From positions 62,001 through 126,000 of the forward strand of contig JACRDG010000076.1 of NCBI GenBank assembly GCA_016218715.1: a DNA stretch of 64,000 nt, given 5' to 3'. This document shows positions 17,698-26,553 of this stretch, piece by piece (within the stretch, counting starts at the first letter, position 1; the number at the start of each line of letters is the position of its first letter). The translations under genes and the position numbers were made by a program. The notes below the pieces were generated by a model. It was not told the origin of the DNA. It saw only the letters and a program-made list of their open reading frames with translations, and searched no databases. Source of the stretch: Desulfomonile tiedjei (GTDB lineage: Bacteria > Desulfobacterota > Desulfomonilia > Desulfomonilales > Desulfomonilaceae).

Positions 17698-18426
17698 ATG
17701 GAAAACGGATTTACCAGACGCGAGGCCATGACCGCCGCAGGAGCAGCTGCAACATTAGGATTTCTGTCCAGTTTCCTGGCAACGGAGGCACTGGCCCAAC
17801 ATCCCCAAGCAGGGGGGGGAACTTTCGTACACAAGCTTCCGCCGCTCCCGTATCCAGAAGATGCCCTGGAACCGGTCATCGACAAGGAGACGGTGAAAAT
17901 CCACTACGAGAAACACTTTGCGGCCTACGTGGCAGGGCTCAACACGGCTTTGGAAAACCTGGAGAAAGCGAGAGCATCGGGTCAGTTCGATGCTGTCAAG
18001 GGACTAAGCCGTGATCTCGCGTTTAACGGTTCGGGAGTCGTCCTCCACTGGATCTATTTCACCACGATCGGCCCCAAGGCAGGCGGCGCGCCTGCGGGAT
18101 TGATGGCCGACATGATCAAAAGGGATTTCGGGTCGTTTGAGGCTTTCTGGAAACAGTTTGCAGCGGCCTCGAAGACCGTGGAAGGCTCGGGATGGGGAGT
18201 TCTTGCATGGGAACCTTTCAGCAAGCGGCTCGTTGTCCTTCAAGCCGAGAAGCACCAGAACCTGACCAGTTGGGGGGCTATGCCGCTCATGGTGTGCGAT
18301 GTCTGGGAACACGCCTACTACCTGAAGTATCAGAATCGGCGGCCCGAATATGTGGAGAACTTCGCAAAGATTATCGACTGGAAGAAAGTGGAAGAGCGTT
18401 ACGCACAATTCTGCGCTGCGAAATAA
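17698..18426 (+). CDS. sodB: Exported Fe/Mn superoxide dismutase
   Basis: A 242-residue Fe/Mn-type superoxide dismutase preceded by a Tat-like signal: TRREAM, then a hydrophobic alanine/leucine stretch to ALAQ near residue 34. The four metal ligands are in place: His in KIHYEKH, His in VVLHWIYF, Asp and His in DVWEHAYY. Most bacterial Fe/Mn enzymes are cytoplasmic, so the signal points to a periplasmic role in an anaerobe meeting oxygen. The metal, Fe or Mn, cannot be told safely. AAAGGAA precedes the ATG. It has its own promoter and stands alone. Confidence 0.93.
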   Translation: MENGFTRREAMTAAGAAATLGFLSSFLATEALAQHPQAGGGTFVHKLPPLPYPEDALEPVIDKETVKIHYEKHFAAYVAGLNTALENLEKARASGQFDAVKGLSRDLAFNGSGVVLHWIYFTTIGPKAGGAPAGLMADMIKRDFGSFEAFWKQFAAASKTVEGSGWGVLAWEPFSKRLVVLQAEKHQNLTSWGAMPLMVCDVWEHAYYLKYQNRRPEYVENFAKIIDWKKVEERYAQFCAAK

Positions 18427-18485
18427 CCGCTGTCCTGCGCCCCAGGCTTCGTGAGGATTGCCAGAGAGACCTCTTTTATGCAAAC

Positions 18486-18512
18486 CCGGCTCATCCAAGC
18501 GCGATGAGCCGG
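18486..18512. terminator. Hairpin between convergent genes
   Basis: Perfect 10-bp arms CCGGCTCATC and GATGAGCCGG enclose a 7-nt loop. It lies between the convergent superoxide dismutase and Fe-S protein genes and could stop both transcripts. T-runs are weak on either side. Confidence 0.5.
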
Positions 18513-18648
18513 TATGTCCGATCACACCGTTTCGTTCCCAAATAGTGAGTTTTGCCCACGTTCACCCAGTCTCTCGGCCGGATTGGCACGGGGCTGCAGG
18601 GCACGGCTAGCCCTTAGCCCTTCCCACGTCTCAGTGCCGGCATCTCTG

Positions 18649-18984
18649 TCAAAGGGTCATTTTTTCGAAAGGACGCCGCTCCGGAACGTAGACGTGCGGG
18701 ATCTTCCGCTCGTTCCACTCACGAGAGACGTACAGGGCGCAGTAGCAACTCCCGAATTCGGCCACGTCAGGTACCCGATAGACGCACGGGCAAATGATAT
18801 CCCGGTCCTTTTCTCGGTCGTTGGCTGCGAGTCGGCATGGGCAACACATGTATCCATATCGTTGCCTGTTGGTCAGCAGTCCCTCTAGGAGTTCGAAAAC
18901 CAGCTCCCTGTCCGCATTGAAGAAGTAACCTTTCGGCTCCTGCAGTTTCCTGAGCGTTTCGTAGAGCTTTTCGACTTCGGTCAT
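18649..18984 (-). CDS. Ferredoxin:thioredoxin reductase catalytic-chain-like Fe-S protein
   Basis: A 111-residue protein like the catalytic beta chain of ferredoxin:thioredoxin reductase, which uses a [4Fe-4S] cluster and a disulfide to pass electrons from ferredoxin to thioredoxin. The cysteines read CPC-x14-CPC-x12-CYC (the plant pattern is CPC-x16-CPC-x8-CHC), so all six are present with altered spacing. No variable chain or thioredoxin is adjacent. It has its own promoter and CCAGGAGGTC before the ATG. The partner is unknown; rubredoxin-like or thioredoxin-like proteins are candidates. Confidence 0.85.
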   Translation of the reverse strand: MTEVEKLYETLRKLQEPKGYFFNADRELVFELLEGLLTNRQRYGYMCCPCRLAANDREKDRDIICPCVYRVPDVAEFGSCYCALYVSREWNERKIPHVYVPERRPFEKMTL

Positions 18985-19014
18985 GGACCCCGACCTCCTG
19001 GATCTGGTTCGTTG

Positions 19015-19043
19015 ATATTAACGATGCCACCGGGCTGCGTCAA
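19015..19043 (-). promoter_or_regulatory. Sigma-70-like promoter of the Fe-S protein gene
   Basis: TTGACG, a 17-nt spacer, then TAATAT on the minus strand. The leader to the ATG at 18984 would be about 25 nt. Confidence 0.55.
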
Positions 19044-19223
19044 GAAAGAGGAGCGCCTGCTGGATGCACTCTCGCGGCTCAAAGCCCACCTTCTCTGCCC
19101 TTGGTAGGGTGGAGTGGGGGGATATGGAACACACACCCAGAGAAGCTGCCGTGGAGAAGACCGGCCACTTCCTCCTGCGGCGTGGGGGTGATAGCATTTC
19201 GACGATCGAACGATGGTCGTATG

Positions 19224-20027
19224 TCAGTGATCCTCCAGTTGGGCGAAGAGGTCCGGCAAGTCAGCAATGCTCGGAATCACGTGGTCCGGATGATAGCCGA
19301 AGTTCCGGAGATCGGACCGCGAGGTGGCGCCGGTCAGCACCAAGGCCGAGGCCATGGTTGCATTCCGAGCGAACAGGACGTCGGTCTCCATGCGGTCGCC
19401 GACCACAAGGCATTCGTTGGCAGGCAGGTGCAGCAGTTCCAGAGCGAGGAAGGCCATGTCGGGCGATGGCTTGCCAAATACCCGGTCAGGAGGCCTCCCC
19501 GCGGCGCAGGCAACCGAGGCAGCGATGCTCCCCGCACCTGGGAGGAAACCATCAGGTACCGGATAAGTCGAATCGAGATTGGTGGCCCAGAACAGGGCGC
19601 CGTGCTGCAGGGCCACATGGGCCCGCTTGAGTTTCTCATAGCTGAACGTTGTGTCCAGAGCGGTGACGACGATGTCCGTCACCATCGGGTCCTGTTCAAT
19701 GATGGCCCCCGCGTCCTCGAGTCCTTGCACCAGCTTAGCTTCCCCCACTACGAGCACGCGAGCACCCCGATAGTCCCTCTTCACCGTATGAATGAGCGCG
19801 GACGCGGAATTGAGCACCTGGTCTTCCTGCACGCGAATACCCAGCCGCACGATGCTTCGGGCGATATCCGGAGCGAGCGTAGCAGCGTTATTAGAGAGGA
19901 ACAACCAACGAATCCCCTTTTTTGAAAGGTCCTCGTAAGCGGCACGGACTCCTTCGATGAGCATGTTCCCTCGGTTCACGGTACCGTCCAGGTCCGACAA
20001 TATTGCTCTATAGCGACTCATCTTCAT
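19224..20027 (-). CDS. HAD-superfamily phosphatase (NagD-like, subfamily IIA)
   Basis: A 267-residue hydrolase. Motif I DLDGTVNRG is at about residue 12, motif II FLSNNA at about 43, and motif III/IV KPSPDMAF and VVGDRMETDVLFA lie in the C-terminal half. A type IIA cap sits between motifs II and III, as in NagD and p-nitrophenyl phosphatases. Its start codon overlaps by one base the stop of the large TPR gene, so the two are co-translated. The substrate is unknown. Confidence 0.88.
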   Translation of the reverse strand: MKMSRYRAILSDLDGTVNRGNMLIEGVRAAYEDLSKKGIRWLFLSNNAATLAPDIARSIVRLGIRVQEDQVLNSASALIHTVKRDYRGARVLVVGEAKLVQGLEDAGAIIEQDPMVTDIVVTALDTTFSYEKLKRAHVALQHGALFWATNLDSTYPVPDGFLPGAGSIAASVACAAGRPPDRVFGKPSPDMAFLALELLHLPANECLVVGDRMETDVLFARNATMASALVLTGATSRSDLRNFGYHPDHVIPSIADLPDLFAQLEDH

Positions 20028-21694
20028 CAGCGCCCCAATTCTGGCGGTCTGCCGTCACGATAGGCGGATTGGCCCCTGTCGAGGGGGTTCTCCTCGGGAA
20101 GGTCCGAGGTCTCGATTTTCCGGAGGACCAGGCCCAGATTGTTCTTTGCGTGCGTGTAATCGGGGTTGTGCTGAAGCGCATGCCTTAAACAGACCAGGGC
20201 CGTCTTGTAGTCTCCCTGTTTGTACAAGAAAAATCCCCTGTTGTTCCACACGATCGGGTCTATGGCATCAATATCGGTCGCCTTCTCAAGGTCCTCGCGG
20301 GCTTGTGCCACGTTGCCGGCGCTAAAATGGATTACCCCCCGCAGACTGAGCGCGCGGGCCGCATAGGGTCTGATCTGGAGGACTTGATTGAGATCCGAAA
20401 GGGCGAGCCGATTTTCATCCTTAGAGGCATAGGCCACTGCCCGATCGTAGAGTATGCGAGGCGTGCCGGGTAGACACTCCAGGGCCTTGGTGAAATCCAC
20501 GATCGCTGCATCGTACAGGAGTCGTTTCATGAAGGTGAGCCCCCGAAGTGCGAGAATCTCCCCGTCGGAAGGGTCCAACACGGTCGCTGCCGTTAAGTCC
20601 GCGGCCGCACGAGCGATCTCGTCGAGGTCCATGAAAACACGGGCCCGCTCTTTGAATGCCTCGACCTGCGTGCGGTCCAACTCGATGGCTCGGTTCAAGT
20701 TGCCGAGCGCTTCGTCCACGTTTCTGGCGCGGGCCAGTACCACTCCCTTGTATAGGTAAGCGTCCGGTTGCAGAGGATTTATGGAGAGTGCCTGCTTGAG
20801 CACGGTCTGAGCTGCGGGGTAATTCTTAGCCAGGATGTTTGCGCGGGCCTTTAAGACCAGCAATTCCGCGTCCTCGGCATGCTTGGCCGAGAAAGCGGAG
20901 AGTGCCTCCAGCGCCTTGTCAGGCTGATCGGTTCTGAAGAAGACCTGGACCTTCTCCTTCAAGACCTCGTCGTCGCCAGGCATAAGGCTCTCCACCCTCC
21001 GGTAATCGGCGAGCGCGTCCGGATACTCCTTCAGCTTCACGTAGATCCGCGCCCGCGACAACAGAACATCAGGACGCTCCGGAAAGGACTTCACCAGGCT
21101 GTTAACGTCTTCCAGGGCCTTTCGTGGCTTGCCTTGCTTGAGCAGAACCCTTGCACGCATCTCGAGGGCCTCCCGCGAGTGAGGATCGAAATTGAGCGCC
21201 CGGGTGAATTCGTCCTCCGCCTTGGTGAGAAACCCTTCTTTTTCGTAGATCATCCCCTTCAGGACATAGGCCCGGCCTGACGTGGACGCAGTCACCAGTA
21301 CGATCTCCAGCACACTCGATGCCTCGTCCAACTGGTCGAGAAGGATGAGGCAGAGCGCCTTCTCCAGGAGCGCAGGAGTCGTGTCGCGAGAATAGGCCAG
21401 ATAATAGTTCAGGTTCTCGATGGCGTGGAAGTAATCCTTGACCTCTTTGTACGCCATAGCGGTCTCAAAGAACACGGAAGCAAGGAGTTCACGGCTGATC
21501 GGGGTCTCTTTGGCCGCGGTCTCGAGGAGTTCAATCTTCCTAGCGGGGTCTTTTTCTTCGCGAGCCTGTTTCAGCAAGTCCTGTGCACTGTGTCCTGCCG
21601 CCGAAGGCGCAAAACAGATCAGTTGCAACACAAGAGCGAGCCAGACCACGGCAAGAGGGGGTTCGCGGTCGGGATGATGTACGACATGTCGCAT
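20027..21694 (-). CDS. Exported tetratricopeptide-repeat protein
   Basis: A protein of about 555 residues made almost wholly of TPR units from residue 35 onward (roughly a dozen, for example YLYKGVVLARARNVDEALGN). A signal peptide with hydrophobic core VVWLALVLQLICF ends at APSAAGHS. The ATG at 21694 is chosen because the signal peptide begins there; a longer open frame runs upstream into the CbpM gene. It is a scaffold for protein contacts in the periplasm or outer membrane, with no recognised catalytic part. It lies between CbpM and the HAD phosphatase on one strand. Confidence 0.82.
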   Translation of the reverse strand: MRHVVHHPDREPPLAVVWLALVLQLICFAPSAAGHSAQDLLKQAREEKDPARKIELLETAAKETPISRELLASVFFETAMAYKEVKDYFHAIENLNYYLAYSRDTTPALLEKALCLILLDQLDEASSVLEIVLVTASTSGRAYVLKGMIYEKEGFLTKAEDEFTRALNFDPHSREALEMRARVLLKQGKPRKALEDVNSLVKSFPERPDVLLSRARIYVKLKEYPDALADYRRVESLMPGDDEVLKEKVQVFFRTDQPDKALEALSAFSAKHAEDAELLVLKARANILAKNYPAAQTVLKQALSINPLQPDAYLYKGVVLARARNVDEALGNLNRAIELDRTQVEAFKERARVFMDLDEIARAAADLTAATVLDPSDGEILALRGLTFMKRLLYDAAIVDFTKALECLPGTPRILYDRAVAYASKDENRLALSDLNQVLQIRPYAARALSLRGVIHFSAGNVAQAREDLEKATDIDAIDPIVWNNRGFFLYKQGDYKTALVCLRHALQHNPDYTHAKNNLGLVLRKIETSDLPEENPLDRGQSAYRDGRPPELGR

Positions 21695-21777
21695 GGGCTT
21701 CTTATTTGGCGAGTCTGCAGAGGGGCGTGTCGAGTTGCATCGCGGGTCCGCATGAACTCGGAACGAGGCGCTCCGAC

Positions 21778-22089
21778 TCACTCCGCCAACCGACTCTTCA
21801 ATTCTTTGGCGAGGGTTTCCAGTATTTGTTGGAACTGCTGCTGCATGAGAATCATGTTCTCTCTCATGGAGAGGATAACTTCCACTCCGGGGAGATTGAC
21901 GTCCAGTTCCTCCACGAGGTTGTAAATGATGCGCAACCGTTCCACTTGGTCCGCGGGGAAGACACGCTCTTCGCACGATTCCACTTCAACCGAACGAACC
22001 AGCTCTTCGGCCTCCAGTATGTCGAGGAAGGCCTCGTCGAAACTAAAGAATTCGATAACTTGCTTTCTGTGGTAGTAATGCTGCTCCAT
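21778..22089 (-). CDS. cbpM: Chaperone modulator CbpM-like
   Basis: A 103-residue MerR-like helical protein of the CbpM group, which binds the J domain of CbpA and holds it inactive. It begins MEQHYYHRKQVIEFF and has VFPADQVERLRIIYNLVEELDVNLPGVEVIL, a family block, followed by a C-terminal coiled coil. The frame stays open further upstream, but the ATG at 22089 fits the family start. It follows the DnaJ-type gene by 133 bp on the same strand, the usual cbpA-cbpM order. Confidence 0.8.
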   Translation of the reverse strand: MEQHYYHRKQVIEFFSFDEAFLDILEAEELVRSVEVESCEERVFPADQVERLRIIYNLVEELDVNLPGVEVILSMRENMILMQQQFQQILETLAKELKSRLAE

Positions 22090-22222
22090 GGGCAACCACC
22101 GAATCGAGAGCCGTGCCGCGGGCGAGTCGAATCGCCTCACCGCCCGGGCTGGCGTCACAGGAGTCCGTTGCGGGCCTCGGTCGCGCAGTTCAGGCGCCGG
22201 TCCGCGGGGATCTTCTTCTCCT

Positions 22223-23377
22223 TCAAAGCCTGATCTCCCAGCGTACGTCGGTCCCGTAGAACTTGTCGAGAACCTGCGCCGCCTTGAGTGCCTCGAGATC
22301 GTTGGTGGAAGGTATCTGAACCCTCACGGTGACGAAAAGGTCGCCCGGTATCCTCGTCTTGAGGTTCGGCACTCCTTTCCCTTTCAGTCTCAGCCGCTTC
22401 CCGGACGTGGTGCCCGGAGGTATCTTGAGCTGTATCATGCCGCTCGGTATGGGAACGGTCATTTCAGCCCCTTCCATGGCTTCGAGTACCGTGACCGGAA
22501 GGTCCAACTTGAGGGTATCCCCTTCCCGCTGAAACACCGGGTGCGGCCTGACACGGGTCACGATGAACAGGTCGCCCGGGGGACCACCCAGGCGCCCAGG
22601 CTCGCCTTTTCCTGCAAGCCGGATTTTGGAGCCGTCATCAACACCAGGGGGAATTCTCACGTCAATAGTCTCCGAGCCGGGGACAATTCCCCTTCCCCCG
22701 CAGGTCGAACACCGTTCGCCTGAGCGGCCGCTGCCTCCGCATTCCGGGCACGTTTGATCGAAGTTGAACGGGCCCTGGATGAAACGCGTCCGCCCCGTGC
22801 CTTTACAGGCCCGGCACACCGATTCGCTCCCCGGCACGTACCCGCTTCCGTCACACCGAGGGCAGGCCTTGCTCTTTTGCAGGGTGACGCGTGTCGTGTC
22901 TCCTCGGACCGCAGTAAGAAAATCGATCTCGAGCGTGGTTTCGATATCCCTTCCCCGTGAAGGGCCGGTGGGGGTGCGCTCACCCGTCGAGCCAAAGATG
23001 TCCCCAAAAACATCCTCGAATCCGGAGTACCGGGAACCACCACGATCCCCCGTCGAACTCCACTGGAAGCCGCTGCCTCCGAATCCGCGGCCTAAGCCGC
23101 CCGACTGCTGCCATTGGCGATACTGGCGCGCCTGATCCGCGTCGAATCCGGCCCGCAACCCATCCTCACCAAATTCGTCGTAGATCTTGCGCTTTTCCGG
23201 ATCGGAAAGGACGTCGTGGGCTTCGGACACCATCTTGAATTTCTCTTCCGCCTCTTTGTTCCCGGGATTGACGTCGGGATGATGCTTGCGTGCGAGCTTT
23301 CGATAAGCCTTCTTGATTTGCTCGGTCGTAGCGTCCTTCTTTATTCCGAGGATCGAGTAGTAGTCCTTGGCTGCCAT
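22223..23377 (-). CDS. dnaJ: DnaJ-type co-chaperone with zinc centre
   Basis: A 384-residue J-domain protein that delivers clients to DnaK. The J domain (residues 1-70) has HHPDVN, where HPD drives DnaK ATP hydrolysis. A Gly/Phe-rich region follows (about 85-140). Four CxxCxGxG repeats form the zinc centre ([32 protein letters not shown]), and two beta domains complete a type I architecture. Its pairing with CbpM is unusual, because E. coli CbpA lacks the zinc centre. GGAGGG precedes the ATG. Whether it is the housekeeping DnaJ is not clear, since dnaK is not nearby. Confidence 0.92.
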   Translation of the reverse strand: MAAKDYYSILGIKKDATTEQIKKAYRKLARKHHPDVNPGNKEAEEKFKMVSEAHDVLSDPEKRKIYDEFGEDGLRAGFDADQARQYRQWQQSGGLGRGFGGSGFQWSSTGDRGGSRYSGFEDVFGDIFGSTGERTPTGPSRGRDIETTLEIDFLTAVRGDTTRVTLQKSKACPRCDGSGYVPGSESVCRACKGTGRTRFIQGPFNFDQTCPECGGSGRSGERCSTCGGRGIVPGSETIDVRIPPGVDDGSKIRLAGKGEPGRLGGPPGDLFIVTRVRPHPVFQREGDTLKLDLPVTVLEAMEGAEMTVPIPSGMIQLKIPPGTTSGKRLRLKGKGVPNLKTRIPGDLFVTVRVQIPSTNDLEALKAAQVLDKFYGTDVRWEIRL

Positions 23378-24039
23378 CTCAAACCCTCCTTCGCTGCGAA
23401 GGACGCACGATACAAGATCGCTCAGATACGCACACGTATTCCACCCACGTCGATTCCATGCTGGGAATTCTCCTGGTAAGACAGACCCATCCCTTGCTGA
23501 TGAGATAATTAATTACTCCGGGACCGTTGTCAAGCGGCTCTCAGTCCCGAAGGGCCGTGGAAACGTCTTTTGATGCCGAAATTGTTTCTTTCTTGACAAA
23601 CCTTGTAGACATATGGAACTCTAAAGATCCAACCCATGCCATCCCTTATCATGAAGACCCGGCGGAACACCCCCCACATTTTGTTGCGCCGGGTTTCGTT
23701 TGTTGAGGACCGACCTGGTCCCGAAAGCATGTCGTCGCAGGCTCCGCCGAAGCCGTCGACCTTTCCCGTCCATACTAATTGCTACAGTTTCTGACTGCTT
23801 CACTCCTCTGACCTGGGGGCTCCTGAATAAAGGTTTAGCGGTGCTGCGGTGTCCGCCCTAAGGGGGCCCGTCCCCGGTCGGCGGCCGTCCAGGGCCTTGC
23901 TCCCGGCAACTGCTCCATGCGTTGCCGCGACAAAAAAGCTTCTCTTCACTGCCGACTCGGAGGTATCCTGACCTTCCCACGCCCCGGCAGACCCTGCGGG
24001 AGGTCAATTCTGCGTGTGATCCGGGAGGCGGTTCGTCCC
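23378..24039. other. Long intergenic region between divergent genes
   Basis: No gene is supported in this 662-bp stretch. It holds the promoter at 23505-23533 and a hairpin with 8-bp arms (ACCCGGCG at 23657-23664 and CGCCGGGT at 23687-23694) followed by TTCGTTT on the plus strand. That hairpin could be a terminator of a short transcript. The rest is featureless by eye. Confidence 0.55.
23505..23533 (-). promoter_or_regulatory. Sigma-70-like promoter upstream of the dnaJ-type gene
   Basis: A perfect TTGACA, a 17-nt spacer, then AATTAT on the minus strand. The leader would be about 120 nt. No CIRCE element was seen. Confidence 0.45.
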
Positions 24040-24897
24040 ATGATGATCGACAGCCATGTGCATTTGATGCCCGAACGGGTTCGGCAAGATCGCACCCCTT
24101 TCTGTGAAGCCGATCCGGCCTTCGGGTCGTTGTACCGATCGCCTAAGGCGAGACTGGCCTCGGAGAGCGACATACTCCACTACCTGGACAGCTCGGGAAT
24201 AGCCAAAGCGGTCGTGTTCGGTTTCCCCTGGGAAGATCCTGAGTTGGTCCGGGAGAATAACGACGAGGTCTGGGATTTCCACCGGCGCGCTCCCGATCGT
24301 ATCGTCCCCTTTGCCGTTCTCTCATCGCAAGGGGGGGAGGAGGCCTGTCGCGAGGCGGAAAGGACCGTTGGCCGCGGGTTCGCCGGACTTGGAGAGCTGG
24401 CGGTATACCAGCAGGGTTGGACGGAGGACCGTTTAGCCTCGCTTGAGCCCACCCTGGCCCTGGCCGGGACGGCAGGAGTTCCGGTGATGATCCACATCAA
24501 CGAACCTGTGGGGCACCACTACCCGGGGAAGGTACCGGTGGACTTTTCCGCTCTGATCGCTATGATCGAACGGAACCCAGAGGTAGATTTCATTCTGGCG
24601 CATTTCGGAGGGGGAGTGTTTGTGTACGGCCTCATGCCGGAAATTCATCGCATTTTTGCGCGGACTTACCTCGATACCGCCGCGTCTCCGTTTCTCTACG
24701 CCGCCGACGTGTACGAAATCGCCTGCCGGATCATGGGGGTCGAGAAGATCCTCTTTGGAAGCGATTTCCCACTCCTCGGGATCGCGAGGTACCTCAAGGA
24801 GTTCGAAAAAGGACGGATCTCGGAACCCCTTCGCGAATCTATATTAGGCGGGAACATGCAAAGACTTCTCGAGAGGAACCGGGCGGTCCCCCTTTGA
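24040..24897 (+). CDS. Amidohydrolase-2 family metal-dependent hydrolase
   Basis: A 285-residue TIM-barrel hydrolase of the COG2159 (amidohydrolase-2, decarboxylase-like) group. Metal-binding residues seen are DSHVH at residues 4-8, His in MIHINEP, His in LAHFGGG and Asp in FGSDFP near the C-terminus. Related proteins act as decarboxylases or hydrolases of aromatic acids, but the substrate is not readable. The ATG at 24040 follows GGGAGG and gives the normal family start. The aldo/keto reductase gene follows 126 bp later on the same strand. Confidence 0.85.
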   Translation: MMIDSHVHLMPERVRQDRTPFCEADPAFGSLYRSPKARLASESDILHYLDSSGIAKAVVFGFPWEDPELVRENNDEVWDFHRRAPDRIVPFAVLSSQGGEEACREAERTVGRGFAGLGELAVYQQGWTEDRLASLEPTLALAGTAGVPVMIHINEPVGHHYPGKVPVDFSALIAMIERNPEVDFILAHFGGGVFVYGLMPEIHRIFARTYLDTAASPFLYAADVYEIACRIMGVEKILFGSDFPLLGIARYLKEFEKGRISEPLRESILGGNMQRLLERNRAVPL

Positions 24898-25023
24898 CCG
24901 ACAGGTGTTACCCGCGGCTCGAAGCGCTTCTGCCGGCCAGCCGGCGACGGTCAGGTGTTTCAAGCGAAGGGGCAGGAGAGGGTGACCAGGGGGATGCATC
25001 CTCTGCCCGGAGGGACGTTACCG

Positions 25024-25860
25024 ATGGAGATCGCAAAGAGGAAGCTGGGAAAGACAGGGGTCGAGGTCACTATCATGGGGCTCGGAGGTGAGGGTATCCT
25101 GAGGACCTTCGGTTACGAGACGCAGGCGTACGCGCTCATCAATCGGGCGATAGACCTCGGCATAAATTACTTCGAATCCGCTCGGGCATACGCGGGGAGC
25201 GAGTTGTACTATGGGCACGCGTTGCGAGAGAGACGTAAAGAGATCTTCCTCACGAGCAAATCCCATGCGCGGCATCGTGAAGGGGCACTGGTTCACCTTC
25301 ACGAAACACTCACCAACATGAAGACCGACTATCTCGACCTGTGGCAGGTGCATGACGTCAGAACAGACCAGGACGTCCAGGCCATCTTCGGTCCCGGCGG
25401 CGCGCTGGAAGCATTCGTCGAGGCAAAGGCACGAGGGCTTGTACGATTCATCGGAGTGACCGGACATCACGACCCCCGGATCCTCCTGCGATGCATAGAG
25501 ATGTTTGACTTTGATACCGTGCTGCTCCCGGCAAATCCTGCGGAGCCGTCTCACCGCAGCTTTCTCGACTCGGTCGTGCCGCAGGCCAACCAAAGACAAA
25601 TGGGCGTGATTGGGATGAAGGTCTACTTTCGAGGCTTTGCGAGCCGCATTCCCTGGTACCACTCGATGGAGCCGTTCTTCCGCTATGCCCTTTCTCAGCC
25701 AGTGAGCACCGCGGTCATCGGATGCGAGTCCGTGGAACAGCTTGAAGAAAATGTCGGGTTCGCGAGGTCTTTCACTGCGATGACCCATGAAGAAATGGGG
25801 GACCTCGTGATGAGAGTAGCGCCCCTAGCGCGTCCGCTCATGTACTATAAACCTGAATGA
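25024..25860 (+). CDS. Aldo/keto reductase family oxidoreductase
   Basis: A 278-residue TIM-barrel oxidoreductase. Of the usual catalytic tetrad, Tyr (ARAYAGSE), Lys (LTSKS) and His (WQVHD) are present. The aspartate of the standard FDTA motif is replaced, since the segment reads FESA. The C-terminal AVIGCESVEQLEENV matches the cofactor-binding end of the family. The ATG at 25024 follows CGGAGGGACG. No cysteine-rich ferredoxin tail is present, unlike some related anaerobe proteins. It is probably co-transcribed with the amidohydrolase. Confidence 0.87.
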   Translation: MEIAKRKLGKTGVEVTIMGLGGEGILRTFGYETQAYALINRAIDLGINYFESARAYAGSELYYGHALRERRKEIFLTSKSHARHREGALVHLHETLTNMKTDYLDLWQVHDVRTDQDVQAIFGPGGALEAFVEAKARGLVRFIGVTGHHDPRILLRCIEMFDFDTVLLPANPAEPSHRSFLDSVVPQANQRQMGVIGMKVYFRGFASRIPWYHSMEPFFRYALSQPVSTAVIGCESVEQLEENVGFARSFTAMTHEEMGDLVMRVAPLARPLMYYKPE

Positions 25861-25884
25861 GATTGTGCGGTGAGGGATGAACTT

Positions 25885-25935
25885 GGCCGACCCTCACCCC
25901 AACTCAATCTTACAGGGAGAGAGTCGAGGTGAGAG
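25885..25935. repeat. REP-like sequence
   Basis: GGCCGACCCTCACCC followed by a gggagagag...ggtgagag segment resembles 56963-57064. It appears to be a degenerate copy of the same extragenic palindrome, lying just after the aldo/keto reductase gene. Confidence 0.5.
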
Positions 25936-26012
25936 CGGAAGGATTCCGAGATTGAAATCCCCGTGACACGAGCCGCGCCTGAGAGATTCCTGATGACGGC
26001 TGCGACTTATAA

Positions 26013-26405
26013 TCAACGCGCAGGCAAAGACACCTTTCTCACAGGAGGGGCAGGGGGAATCGGGGGGCCGTTCTCCGGATACAGCAGCCCGATCGGCAAC
26101 TGAATCGCCCCAGGATCGGGGTCCGGGACATTGGGCCCGCGGTAGTATCCGTTCACGTCCCACCCCCACAGGGGCTGAGACCAGCAACCGATGTGTTCCG
26201 GGGAACTCCTGAAACCGTGGAAGCTCTTGAACGTGGACCGCAGCGTATTGGTCACGTACATGTTACCGCCGTACCCGTGAGGAAGCCACGAGAAGCTAGC
26301 CGGTGCTTGCGGCATGGGCGGTTCGCCATAAGAAAAGCTGCCGGCAAGCAGACAGAAGAGGATGCCGATCGTCAGCGCGGCGGGTGTAAACATCGTTCGA
26401 GACAT
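26013..26405 (-). CDS. Small secreted proline-rich protein
   Basis: A 130-residue protein of unknown family. Residues 1-27 form a clear signal peptide (LTIGILFCLLAGSFSYG, then EPP). The mature part is rich in Pro, Gly, Trp and Tyr (for example HGYGGNMYV and WGWDVNGYYRG) and ends PPIPPAPPVRK. There is one mature cysteine, so no disulfide network. AGGAGG precedes the ATG, and a good promoter lies 50-80 bp upstream in AT-rich DNA. It is not in an operon. It looks like an exported wall- or envelope-associated protein. Confidence 0.75.
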   Translation of the reverse strand: MSRTMFTPAALTIGILFCLLAGSFSYGEPPMPQAPASFSWLPHGYGGNMYVTNTLRSTFKSFHGFRSSPEHIGCWSQPLWGWDVNGYYRGPNVPDPDPGAIQLPIGLLYPENGPPIPPAPPVRKVSLPAR

Positions 26406-26453
26406 GAGGCCTCCTGGCTCTCTTGGAGCAAGAGAAATGCAGCAATTTATTCA

Positions 26454-26483
26454 ATTTTACCACCATGATATGTGAAATGTCAA
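26454..26483 (-). promoter_or_regulatory. Sigma-70-like promoter of the small secreted protein
   Basis: A perfect TTGACA, an 18-nt spacer, then TAAAAT on the minus strand. It is set in an AT-rich island (about 26440-26570) that stands out against the GC-rich surroundings. Confidence 0.6.
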
Positions 26484-26553
26484 GGTAATGAATTACTTAT
26501 TTGGCCTAATTTGCATGTACCAGATTGGATTAATTTACCATATTGACTTGATA

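Noticed and set aside
21695-21976. Upstream extension of the exported TPR protein
   Set aside because: It would run through the end of the CbpM gene, and a proper signal peptide starts at the ATG at 21694.
23378-23600. CIRCE heat-shock element before the dnaJ-type gene
   Set aside because: No TTAGCACTC-N9-GAGTGCTAA-like repeat is present.
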